Source of the DNA: JAJEAD01 sp965221555
GTDB lineage: Bacteria; Pseudomonadota; Gammaproteobacteria; HK1
Length of the DNA stretch: 64,000 bases
Direction of reading: 5' to 3'
NCBI GenBank assembly: GCA_965221555.1
Contig: OZ244895.1
Span: forward strand, 2,666,001-2,730,000
Shown here: in pieces, positions 51,291 through 58,596 of the stretch
Layout of the letters: each line of letters begins with the position of its first letter
Numbering within the stretch: the stretch's first letter is position 1
Program-made: the position numbers and the translations under genes
The notes under the pieces: model-generated
Told to the model about the DNA's origin: nothing
Seen by the model: the letters and a program-made list of their open reading frames with translations, nothing else
Database searches by the model: none

Positions 51291-52014
51291 CGGTTTCCGA
51301 TCGATGACGCCGTTTCGCGGGGTCGTGAGACGGCGCCACCGCACACCGTAGCGCGGGCCCCTCCATCACGGTCCGGCTTGAGAGATTCCACCATGATCTG
51401 CGCAGTGCTCGCCACCGCCCATCCCGCCGGCATTCTATCCGCCCTTGTCGTCGTCCTCGCGATCGTCCTCGCGATCGACAACGTGCTCGCCCTTGCCCCC
51501 ACCCATGTTCTGGCAGTTTCCCCTACCCTCGCCCACGTCCTGGTCCTCGTCCGTTTCTCGTCCACATCCTCGCCCAGATCACCCAGGGGCATGGCGCGGC
51601 CAAGCGAACCCTTGAAATCCTCCCCGCCATACTCATGTCCGCCCGCCAGGGGGACGTCATTGACAAACGTCTCCCCGACGCCCGCGCCGGCATCAGCGGT
51701 CTTGATGATCCGCTATCATCTGGACGTGACAATCGCGGCCAAGTTCGGGAAGTTGTCCGAATCTAGCAGCGACAGCATCCAGCGGGTCCTCAAGCGTCCG
51801 AAGGCGTTTGACCGCGCTGGTGGCAAGCACGCTCAAGCGGCAGACGCTCTACCGAAACGCGTTCCAGATGGTAGGGTCAGGAGCTCCGGGGCGTTGGACG
51901 CTCCCGGGCGCGCGACCGAGGTGACGGGATGAGCATCCCTCTCGCCGATGCGCCCATCCGTGCTGGGACTCGATACAGCAAGTTACACGGTTTACCAAGG
52001 AGGGTTTTGGAGCC
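51291..52014. other. 724-bp region without a convincing gene
   Basis: Between the LytTR gene and the RhuM-Fic gene. Long frames exist on both strands but none shows a family motif or good codon bias. A short repeat TCGTCCTCGCGATCG recurs near 51451-51480. Close to the RhuM start there is a strong AGGAGGG ribosome site (51999-52005). This may be a decayed island border. Confidence 0.5.
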
Positions 52015-53022
52015 ATGAACGAAGGTACCCCGACTGCCGCACCTGGCGGCGAGATTGCTGTTTATGGAAGCCTGGACGGCGACGTTCGGGTGGAGGTACG
52101 CCTTGAAAACGATACGGTCTGGCTCACGCAGCTGCAGATGGCGGAGTTGTTCGGTCGTGAGCGCTCGGTGATCGCTCGACATGTGGGCAACACCTTCCGA
52201 GAAGGTGAGTTAGAGCGCGACGCAACTTGTGCATATTTTGCACAAGTTCGCACCGAAGGCGGACGGGCGGTCACGCGGGAAGTGGAACACTACAACCTGG
52301 ACGTAATCATCTCCGTCGGCTACCGGGTCAAATCCTTGCAAGGCACCAAGTTCCGCCAGTGGGCCACGCGCACCCTGCGCGAGCACTTGGTACGCGGCTT
52401 CACCGCGAACGAGCGACGACTGGCCGAGCGAGGCCTCCACGAAGCCCGCCAGACACTCGACCTGCTGGCCCGGACCCTCAAGAGTCAAGCACTGGTGGAC
52501 GAGACCGGGCAGGCCGTACTCGATCTCATTTCCGGCTATGCCGACACTTGGCGCCTGCTGCTGGAATACGACGAGGACCGGCTGCGGACGCCGCCCGGCG
52601 CGCTTCCCGCCACAAGCGCGCTCGACCTCGACCGGACCCTTGACGCGATCGCCACGTTCAAGCGGGACCTTGCGGCGCGAGGCGAGGCCACGGCGCTGTT
52701 CGGCAATCCGCGCGGCGATGCGCTCGAGGCCATTCTCGGCAACCTTGAGCAGACCATGTTCGGCGAAGCGCTCTATCGCAGCCGCGAGGAAAAGGCGGCG
52801 CACTTGCTCTACTTCATCGTTAAGGATCACCCGTTCACCGACGGCAACAAGCGCATCGGCGCTCTCCTGTTCCTGCTCTACATGCGGCAAGAGGGCATCG
52901 GGCACCAGCTCGATCCCCGGGCGTTGACCGCGCTCACCCTGCTGATCGCCGAGAGCGCCCCGGCCAACAAGGACTTGATGACCCGCCTCGTCATGAATCT
53001 GTTGACGACTTCCGCCGAATAA
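52015..53022 (+). CDS. RhuM-Fic/DOC fusion protein
   Basis: 335 residues. N-terminal RhuM domain: GEIAVYGSLDGDVRVEVRL, TVWLTQLQMAELFGRERSVI, YNLDVIISVGYRVKSLQG and FRQWATRTLREHLVRGF. C-terminal Fic/DOC domain with the catalytic motif HPFTDGNKRIGALLFL. His and the acidic, Asn and Arg positions are intact, and Lys replaces the usual Gly as in Doc-type proteins. Known fold members transfer AMP or phosphate to target proteins. It is followed by a vapB antitoxin gene 164 bp on. No dedicated antitoxin for it is visible. ATG is preceded by GGAG. Confidence 0.88.
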   Translation: MNEGTPTAAPGGEIAVYGSLDGDVRVEVRLENDTVWLTQLQMAELFGRERSVIARHVGNTFREGELERDATCAYFAQVRTEGGRAVTREVEHYNLDVIISVGYRVKSLQGTKFRQWATRTLREHLVRGFTANERRLAERGLHEARQTLDLLARTLKSQALVDETGQAVLDLISGYADTWRLLLEYDEDRLRTPPGALPATSALDLDRTLDAIATFKRDLAARGEATALFGNPRGDALEAILGNLEQTMFGEALYRSREEKAAHLLYFIVKDHPFTDGNKRIGALLFLLYMRQEGIGHQLDPRALTALTLLIAESAPANKDLMTRLVMNLLTTSAE

Positions 53023-53150
53023 GCGTCGTAACGTAAACCACGGTCGAAAACGTCTCACTCGACTGGCTCGCCGGGCTCGGGGACCGGACCGACTGTGAAT
53101 GGTGGCGCCAGCGACGCCCCGCAAATCGATTCGGGCAGCAGGGGCCCCTA

Positions 53151-53178
53151 CGGTAGACTCGTATCTACTCTTCTACCG
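53151..53178. promoter_or_regulatory. Inverted-repeat operator upstream of vapB
   Basis: CGGTAGA (53151-53157) and TCTACCG (53172-53178) are perfect complements, with an additional TCTAC at 53164-53168. The repeats stop 8 bp before ATG. This is the layout expected for autoregulation by VapB-type antitoxins. Confidence 0.55.
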
Positions 53179-53186
53179 GAAGAGCC

Positions 53187-53444
53187 ATGAGTCTCACCAT
53201 CAAGAACGGCGAGACGTGCAGGCTCGCAAATGACCTGGCCCTTCTGACCGGAGAGACCATGACGGACGCGATAACCGTTGCCTTGCGCGAGCGTTTGGAG
53301 CGTGAGCACCGCAAGCGCAAGATCGCGAGCCGTGCCCGCGAGCTCCGGGCCATTGCCGAGCGCTGCGCGGCGCTAATGGCCCTCGGACCGTCGGCAATCG
53401 ACCATGGCGACCTGCTCTACGGCGAACGTGGCCTGCCCAAGTGA
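53187..53444 (+). CDS. VapB/PSK-type antitoxin, orphan
   Basis: 85 residues: MSLTIKNGETCRLANDLALL, TGETMTDAITVALRERLE, then RELRAIAERCAALMALGPSA and YGERGLPK. This is the PSK operon/VapB-type family with an N-terminal ribbon-helix-helix domain (TIKNGE, then TGET). The usual vapC follows with a 4-bp overlap. Here only a GTGATCGT start-like stub remains at 53441 and the DNA continues as the antisense end of a Rieske gene. So the toxin is lost. An inverted-repeat operator lies upstream. Confidence 0.82.
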   Translation: MSLTIKNGETCRLANDLALLTGETMTDAITVALRERLEREHRKRKIASRARELRAIAERCAALMALGPSAIDHGDLLYGERGLPK

Positions 53445-54607
53445 TCGTCGGCTGGGGACTTTCCGGAAGGCACAGTCATGTGCTCGAGATACTGCCGGTG
53501 AAAGTGGTGCAGCGCATGCTCCGACCACTCGTCTCGCGCCGCGTCGATGACATAGCGTCCCTGGTTGTAGCCGCGTTGCCGCAGCCCCCGCTGCACCGCC
53601 TCGCAGAGCCGAATGTCCTCGGGTCCGACGAAGTCCGACGCCCAGTGATCGCGGGCCCGCTCCGCATCGCCGATTTCTCCCGGTAGACCGATGTTGAAGA
53701 AGTGCCGCCGGGTGCGCTCGGGCTCGAGCGGTGTGAATCGCGACATGTACAGTGATGGCGGCCCCGGTGGCAGCACGACGGAGGTGTTCGGCCAGAGGAA
53801 CCAGAACGTGCCGAGCTGTACCGGTTCGTCCGGGCCGACGACATAGGGCGTATCGCCGGGGTCGTCCGACACCGGCATCGACTGTCGAGAGACGATTCCG
53901 TCAACAACAATGTCGGTACGCGACACGTCGAGGGTCTCGGAGAAGGTCGGGTGCGCGGTCCGACAGTGATAGCACTCCAGGAAGTTGTCGACCACGACCT
54001 TCCAGTTGGCACGCATCTCGGGCGGCACGAAGTTTCGCTCCCCGCGCGCGACCAGTTCGTCGTACATCGGCAGGTGGGCTCGAATGTCGTCCGCGAGTCC
54101 CGGCGCCTGCCTCGCCATAGGCAGTGCCGTGTCGTCGAGATTGATGAACACGAAGTCGAGCAGCCACTCGGTGCGCACCTCGCTCAAGGAGATGGCGTCA
54201 CGCTCGAAGTGGGCCATCGACTGGGTGCCCCGCGCGTGGAGCAGGCGCCCGTCCAGATCGTAGGTCCAGGCGTGATACGGGCAGACGAGGCGCTGCGTGC
54301 ATCCCTGCCCCTCGACGAGAGGATGGGCACGGTGCGCGCACGCGTTGTAGAACGCACGGACCTCGCCGTCGGCGTTGCAGATCAGGAAGATCTCCTGATC
54401 GTGGATGCGGGTGGTGACGAACTTGCCCGGGGTGTCGAGCTGGCTGCGATGCGCGGCGAACTGCCAGCTCCGATAGAAGATGGCTTCCTTCTCCGCCTCG
54501 AAAACGTCGGGGTCGACGTAGTAGCGAGCGGCAAGAGTGGGGGAGCGTTCCGGCTCGGGGTGCAGGGGTTGCTCGTCGAACAGACGGGATACAGGGGACG
54601 GGTTCAT
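53417..54607 (-). CDS. Rieske (2Fe-2S) oxygenase alpha subunit, glycine-betaine/choline-oxygenase-like
   Basis: 396 residues. ATG at 54607 (MNPSPVSRLFDEQPLHPE) is eight bases after the strong GGAGG; GTG at 54616 overlaps that site and is unlikely. Rieske ligands CAHRAH and CPYHAW; iron site NWKVVVDNFLECYHCRTAHP with the E-x-Y-H form. This matches the quaternary-ammonium group (GbcA, Stc2, CntA). It would hydroxylate a methyl group of a betaine-like substrate. The last codons (about 28 bp) overlap vapB on the other strand, and the PADDHLGRPRSP tail probably derives from that neighbour. An SDR gene lies upstream on the same strand, 256 bp away. No reductase is adjacent. Confidence 0.87.
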   Translation of the reverse strand: MNPSPVSRLFDEQPLHPEPERSPTLAARYYVDPDVFEAEKEAIFYRSWQFAAHRSQLDTPGKFVTTRIHDQEIFLICNADGEVRAFYNACAHRAHPLVEGQGCTQRLVCPYHAWTYDLDGRLLHARGTQSMAHFERDAISLSEVRTEWLLDFVFINLDDTALPMARQAPGLADDIRAHLPMYDELVARGERNFVPPEMRANWKVVVDNFLECYHCRTAHPTFSETLDVSRTDIVVDGIVSRQSMPVSDDPGDTPYVVGPDEPVQLGTFWFLWPNTSVVLPPGPPSLYMSRFTPLEPERTRRHFFNIGLPGEIGDAERARDHWASDFVGPEDIRLCEAVQRGLRQRGYNQGRYVIDAARDEWSEHALHHFHRQYLEHMTVPSGKSPADDHLGRPRSP

Positions 54608-54863
54608 GGGGGCCACCTCCTGACGTTGTTCGCCTGCGATCGAACCACAAATTGCGGTCGAATCACAATATGCAATCTACGTGTGAGGCGGCCGTCATGG
54701 CCGTGAAATCGACCTTATCCCTCGATGTCGAAGCCGTGCGGCATCTGGCAGGCTTGGTGAAGCAAAGGCTTCGGGATTGGACAGGGACGAACGAGCCCGC
54801 GGCCCTGAGCGGACTTGTTTTGACGGAGGCTCCCGCCGACCTCTCACCGCCCCCGCGGATTTC

Positions 54864-55628
54864 CTACTCCAGCGCCTCCAGCGACTCGGGCAGGACCTGC
54901 CCGCCGTCGACGGTGATCGTCTGACCGGTGATGTAGCCCGCTTCCTTCGAGGCGAGGAAGAGCACCGCGTAGCCGATGTCCTCGACCTCCCCGAGCTTCT
55001 TGAGCGGGATGGAGGCCACCATGGACGAGTGGTAGTCATCGCCCAGGCCCCCCATGTCCTCGGTGATGATGTTGCCAGGCAGCACCGCGTTCACGGTGAT
55101 GCCGTGGCGGGCAAGTTCGATGCAGGCGGAACGCATGAACCCGAGCTGGCCGGACTTCGACGCGCCGTAGTGCGCCCAACCCGGAAAGCCGGTCATCGGA
55201 CCGGTGATCGACGAGGTCAGGATGATGCGCCCCTGGTTCGAGCGCTTCAGCGCGGGCAGGCAGGCCTTGACGCTCAGGAAACTGCCCGTCAGGTTGGTGC
55301 TCATCACATGGTCCCACTCCGAGGGGTCCATGTCCTCGATGCCGGTTTGCGGATAGATCCCTGCGTTCGCGCACAGGATGTCGAGCCCGCCGTGGCGCTC
55401 GAGCGCGGCCGCTGCCATCGCCCGGCACTGGTCGAAGTCGCCAACGTCGGCTCTGAAAGCGCTTGCCCCGTTCCCGATATCCGCCGCGCTCGCCTCGGCT
55501 TCCGCGAGATTGCGCGATACCACCAGCACCTTCGCCCCCTGTCGAGCGAACACGCGGGCGATACCCTTGCCGATGCCTTTGCTGGCGCCGGTCACGATAA
55601 CGGAACGTCCGGACAGGGAGGTCAGCAT
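54864..55628 (-). CDS. Short-chain dehydrogenase/reductase (SDR)
   Basis: 254 residues from ATG at 55628, seven bases after AGGAG. Glycine-rich motif VIVTGASKGIGKGIARVF, LCANAGIYPQTG (NAG), catalytic Ser in LTSSITGPM and Tyr/Lys in HYGASKSGQLGFM, C-terminal PLKKLGEVEDIGYAVLFLASKEAGYITGQTITVDGG. The Ser-Tyr-Lys set is complete. SDRs oxidise or reduce alcohol groups with NAD(P); the substrate is not predictable. The Rieske gene downstream could share its transcript. Confidence 0.92.
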   Translation of the reverse strand: MLTSLSGRSVIVTGASKGIGKGIARVFARQGAKVLVVSRNLAEAEASAADIGNGASAFRADVGDFDQCRAMAAAALERHGGLDILCANAGIYPQTGIEDMDPSEWDHVMSTNLTGSFLSVKACLPALKRSNQGRIILTSSITGPMTGFPGWAHYGASKSGQLGFMRSACIELARHGITVNAVLPGNIITEDMGGLGDDYHSSMVASIPLKKLGEVEDIGYAVLFLASKEAGYITGQTITVDGGQVLPESLEALE

Positions 55629-55753
55629 CACTTATCTCCTCTAGTGACTTCGAAAGAACGCCGGTCAATCACTGGCATTCGGCACCGACGCGGCGGCCGG
55701 ATCCGGTACCCGTATCCGACACGGGCGGACACTTTTTGGCAGGTACCCCGGTG

Positions 55754-55784
55754 GCGACAAGCGGGCCCCGCTTCCACGTATACT
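55754..55784 (+). promoter_or_regulatory. Putative promoter of the SRP RNA
   Basis: GCGACA (-35-like, 55754-55759), a 19-bp spacer and TATACT (-10, 55779-55784), a few bases upstream of the RNA's 5' helix. The distance from the -10 to the RNA start is right. The spacer is slightly long. Confidence 0.5.
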
Positions 55785-55787
55785 GCG

Positions 55788-55905
55788 GCTCGGCGGCCCG
55801 CATCGGTCCCCCCGCATCGTCAGACTGCGAACCCCGTCAGGCCCGGAAGGGAGCAGCGGTAGCAGAGGAAGCGAGTGCCGGGGTGAGGCTGCTGCGGGCG
55901 GCCAT
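55788..55905 (+). ncRNA. ffs: Signal recognition particle RNA (4.5S type)
   Basis: Contains the conserved apical-loop sequence GTCAGGCCCGGAAGGGAGCA followed by GCGGTAGCAGAGG and GTGCCGGGG, the binding region of Ffh. The outer helix pairs GCGGCCCGCA near 55793 with TGCGGGCGGCC near 55892, closing a roughly 115-nt hairpin. Ends are approximate. It lies between an SDR and malate dehydrogenase and is the target-sorting RNA of the signal recognition particle. Confidence 0.9.
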
Positions 55906-55950
55906 TCAATTCCCTCGCCCCAGCGGCACTCGGAGTAACCCCGCCGCCGC

Positions 55951-56925
55951 TCAGAGCAGGTCCCGGATCGCGTCGCGTTCCTCTTCGAGCTCCCGGTGGG
56001 TTGCGTCCATCTTCTCGCGGCTGAAGGCGTCGATCTCCAGGCCGGACACCACCCGGTACTCGCCGGCGGCGGTGGTGACGGGATAGGAGTAGATGACGCC
56101 TTCCGGTATTCCGTAGCTCCCGTCGCTCGGCACGGCCATGCTCACCCAGTCCCCTTCCCTCGTCCCGAGCACCCAGTCGCGCATGTGACAGAGGGCGGCG
56201 TGGGCGGCGGACGCGGCGCTCGAAGCGCCCCGAGCCTCGATGATCTCGGTGCCCCTTCTTTGCACGCGCGGGATGAAGGTCTCGCGCACCCAGGCCGGGT
56301 CGAGCAGTTCTGAAGCGGACTGGCCACGCACCGTGGCGTGGCGGTGATCCGGGTACTGCGTAGCCGAATGGTTTCCCCAGATCGTGACCATGCGCACGTC
56401 GCGCACTTGCGCATCGCAGCGCTCGGCAATCTGGGCGAGCGCCCGGTTGTGGTCGAGACGGGTCATCGCGCTGAACCGGGTGGGATCGAGATCCGGCGCG
56501 TTGCGCATCGCGATGAGCGCATTGGTGTTCGCGGGGTTGCCGACCACCACGACCCGCACGTCTCGTGACGCGTGCTCGTTGAGCGCCCGGCCCTGCGGGG
56601 CGAATATCTTGCCGTTCTCCGCGAGCAGGTCGCGGCGCTCCATGTCCGCGCTGCGCGGGCGGGCCCCCACCAGGAAGGCATAGTCGGCATCCCGGAACGC
56701 ACGCGACGCGTCATCGGTCGTTACCACGTCTTGCAGCAAGGGAAATGCGCAATCGTCGAGCTCCATCACGACCCCCCGCAGCGCCTTAAGCGCGGGCGTG
56801 ATCTCGAGCAGGTGCAAGATGACCGGCCGCTCCTTGCCGAGAAGTTCTCCCGAAGCGATGCGAAACAGGAGCGAGTAGGAGATTTGTCCGGCGGCCCCGG
56901 TGACCGCGATGCGGGCGGGACTCAT
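55951..56925 (-). CDS. mdh: Malate dehydrogenase
   Basis: 324 residues, cytosolic-like MDH type. NAD motif RIAVTGAAGQISYSLLFRIA. Arg pair in GARPRSADMERRDLL. GNPANTNALIAM. Catalytic Asp in MTRLDHNRALAQIAE and His in TIWGNHSATQYPD. It oxidises malate to oxaloacetate with NAD. ATG overlaps the citrate synthase stop (ATGA), so gltA-mdh are coupled. Confidence 0.95.
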   Translation of the reverse strand: MSPARIAVTGAAGQISYSLLFRIASGELLGKERPVILHLLEITPALKALRGVVMELDDCAFPLLQDVVTTDDASRAFRDADYAFLVGARPRSADMERRDLLAENGKIFAPQGRALNEHASRDVRVVVVGNPANTNALIAMRNAPDLDPTRFSAMTRLDHNRALAQIAERCDAQVRDVRMVTIWGNHSATQYPDHRHATVRGQSASELLDPAWVRETFIPRVQRRGTEIIEARGASSAASAAHAALCHMRDWVLGTREGDWVSMAVPSDGSYGIPEGVIYSYPVTTAAGEYRVVSGLEIDAFSREKMDATHRELEEERDAIRDLL

Positions 56926-58226
56926 GCGTGGCGCTCCGCGAGGGGCTGGTAGTCGCGACGCGCCGCGCCGTCATAGAGCTGCTGGGGCCGGCCAATGCGC
57001 TGCTCCTCGTCCACCATCATCTCCAGCCACTGGGCGATCCACCCGACGCTTCGCGCCATCGCGAAGAGCACCGTGAACATGTTGAGCGGAATCCCGAGCG
57101 CGCGCAGGATGATGCCGCTGTAGAAATCCACGTTCGGATAGAGCTTGCGCGCGACGAAATAGTCGTCCTCAAGCGCGATGCGTTCGAGCTCGAGCGCGAT
57201 CTCGAAGAGAGGCTGGTTGCCGGCGTCGAGATCCTGCAGGAGATCGTGGCAGGCCTGGCGGATCAGGGTCGCCCGGGGATCGAAGTTCTTGTACACCCGG
57301 TGTCCGAAGCCCATCAGGCGGAAGGGATCGTTGCGATCCTTGGCGCGGGCGATGAACTTGGGGATATTGGCGGGCTCGCCAATCGATTCGAGGAGCCCGA
57401 TCACCGCTTCGTTGGCGCCGCCGTGCGCGGGTCCCCACAAGGTGGCGATGCCGGCCGCGATGCACGCGAAGGGATTCGCGCCGGAGCTTCCCGCGAGCCG
57501 CACGGTGGAGGTGCTGGCGTTCTGCTCGTGATCGGCGTGAAGGATGAGGATCGTCTCCAGCGCGCGCACCGCCACCGGATTGGGCACGTAAGGCTCGGCG
57601 CGCACCGCGAACATCATTTGCAGGAAGTTCTCGACGTACCCGAGGGAGTTAATCGGATACATGTACGGTTGGCCGATGCTGTGCTTGTAGCAGTCGGCCG
57701 CAATCGAGGGCATCTTTGCGATGAGGCGAATCGCGGAAAGAATGCGATGCTCCGGCGCGTTCACATCGAGCGAGTCGTGGTAGTAGGTGGACAGCGCCCC
57801 CACGATGCCAACCAGCATGCCCATGGGATGAGCGCCGTAGCGATAGCCGAACATGAAGCGCCGGATCCCCTCGTGCACCATCGTATGGCGCCGGATTGCG
57901 GCGTTGAACTCCTCCCACTGTGCGCGGTCCGGCAGCTCGCCGTAGAGCAGCAGGTAGCACACTTCGAGGTAATCGCTCTTCTCGGCGAGCTGCTCGATCG
58001 GGTAGCCGCGGTAAAGCAGCTCGCCCTTCTCTCCGTCGATATAGGTGATCGAGCTGCGGCAGGCCGCGGTGGTGGCGTATCCGGGGTCGTAGGTGAAACA
58101 TCCGAGTTCCCTCTCGATTCCCCGGATATCGACAACCGGTCGCCCGTGAGTGCCCTCGACTACCGGACATTCGGCCGACTTTCCGGTGGCGGAGTCCCGG
58201 ATCGTGACGACTCGTTTCTCGTGCAT
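56922..58226 (-). CDS. gltA: Citrate synthase (type II)
   Basis: 434 residues from ATG at 58226 (MHEKRVVTIRDSATGKSAEC). Features: TYDPGYATTAACRSSITYIDGEKGELLYRGYPIEQLA, catalytic His in LWGPAHGGANEAV, His in MGFGHRVYKNFDPRA and Asp in YPNVDFYSGI. It condenses acetyl-CoA with oxaloacetate, the first TCA step. It is the first gene of the gltA-mdh pair and divergent from sucA. Confidence 0.96.
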   Translation of the reverse strand: MHEKRVVTIRDSATGKSAECPVVEGTHGRPVVDIRGIERELGCFTYDPGYATTAACRSSITYIDGEKGELLYRGYPIEQLAEKSDYLEVCYLLLYGELPDRAQWEEFNAAIRRHTMVHEGIRRFMFGYRYGAHPMGMLVGIVGALSTYYHDSLDVNAPEHRILSAIRLIAKMPSIAADCYKHSIGQPYMYPINSLGYVENFLQMMFAVRAEPYVPNPVAVRALETILILHADHEQNASTSTVRLAGSSGANPFACIAAGIATLWGPAHGGANEAVIGLLESIGEPANIPKFIARAKDRNDPFRLMGFGHRVYKNFDPRATLIRQACHDLLQDLDAGNQPLFEIALELERIALEDDYFVARKLYPNVDFYSGIILRALGIPLNMFTVLFAMARSVGWIAQWLEMMVDEEQRIGRPQQLYDGAARRDYQPLAERHA

Positions 58227-58596
58227 GGTCGTACCTCGAACTTGGCGCCGATGGCGCGGCACCCGGGCGGCGCCGCAGTCACGCGACGCGCATGCGAAGC
58301 GCCCCATCACCCTTCAGGATACGCGAAAACGCGAACTCCGATGCGCGCGCGTGGGCGCAGTCCGGCAGGGCCCGGACAAACCCCACACATTTGGTACCGA
58401 ATTCAAACGTTTGTCGGCTACAATGGGCCCTGGAGGTATCTACCCGCCCCACCTGCAGGAAGCGAAGCGCCACCACGGCCCGCACGAGAGCTCGCCGCCA
58501 TGTCTCGACGACTTGAGAGAGCCAAGGGCGCGCACCGGCCAGATTCTGCGTCGCATCCCGATCTCGAAGCTCGACCCGAGCCCCGAAGGAGCCCCG
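58227..58596. promoter_or_regulatory. 370-bp divergent spacer between gltA and sucA
   Basis: Contains CAAACGTTTG (58404-58413), a perfect 10-bp palindrome, just before TACAAT (58419-58424), a possible -10 for sucA. A -35 partner at 17 bp is weak. The palindrome would overlap the -35/-10 spacer, so a TCA regulator could act on sucA and perhaps on both directions. A long in-frame extension upstream of sucA has no E1 features and is not counted. Confidence 0.4.

Noticed and set aside
51204..51932. A 242-residue frame between the LytTR and RhuM genes
   Set aside because: Its first part is antisense to the LytTR gene, the rest has no recognisable domain and poor codon bias; left as unassigned.
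53441..53686. An 81-residue frame after vapB that could be taken as VapC
   Set aside because: It lacks PIN-domain acidic motifs and is antisense to the end of a well-supported Rieske gene.
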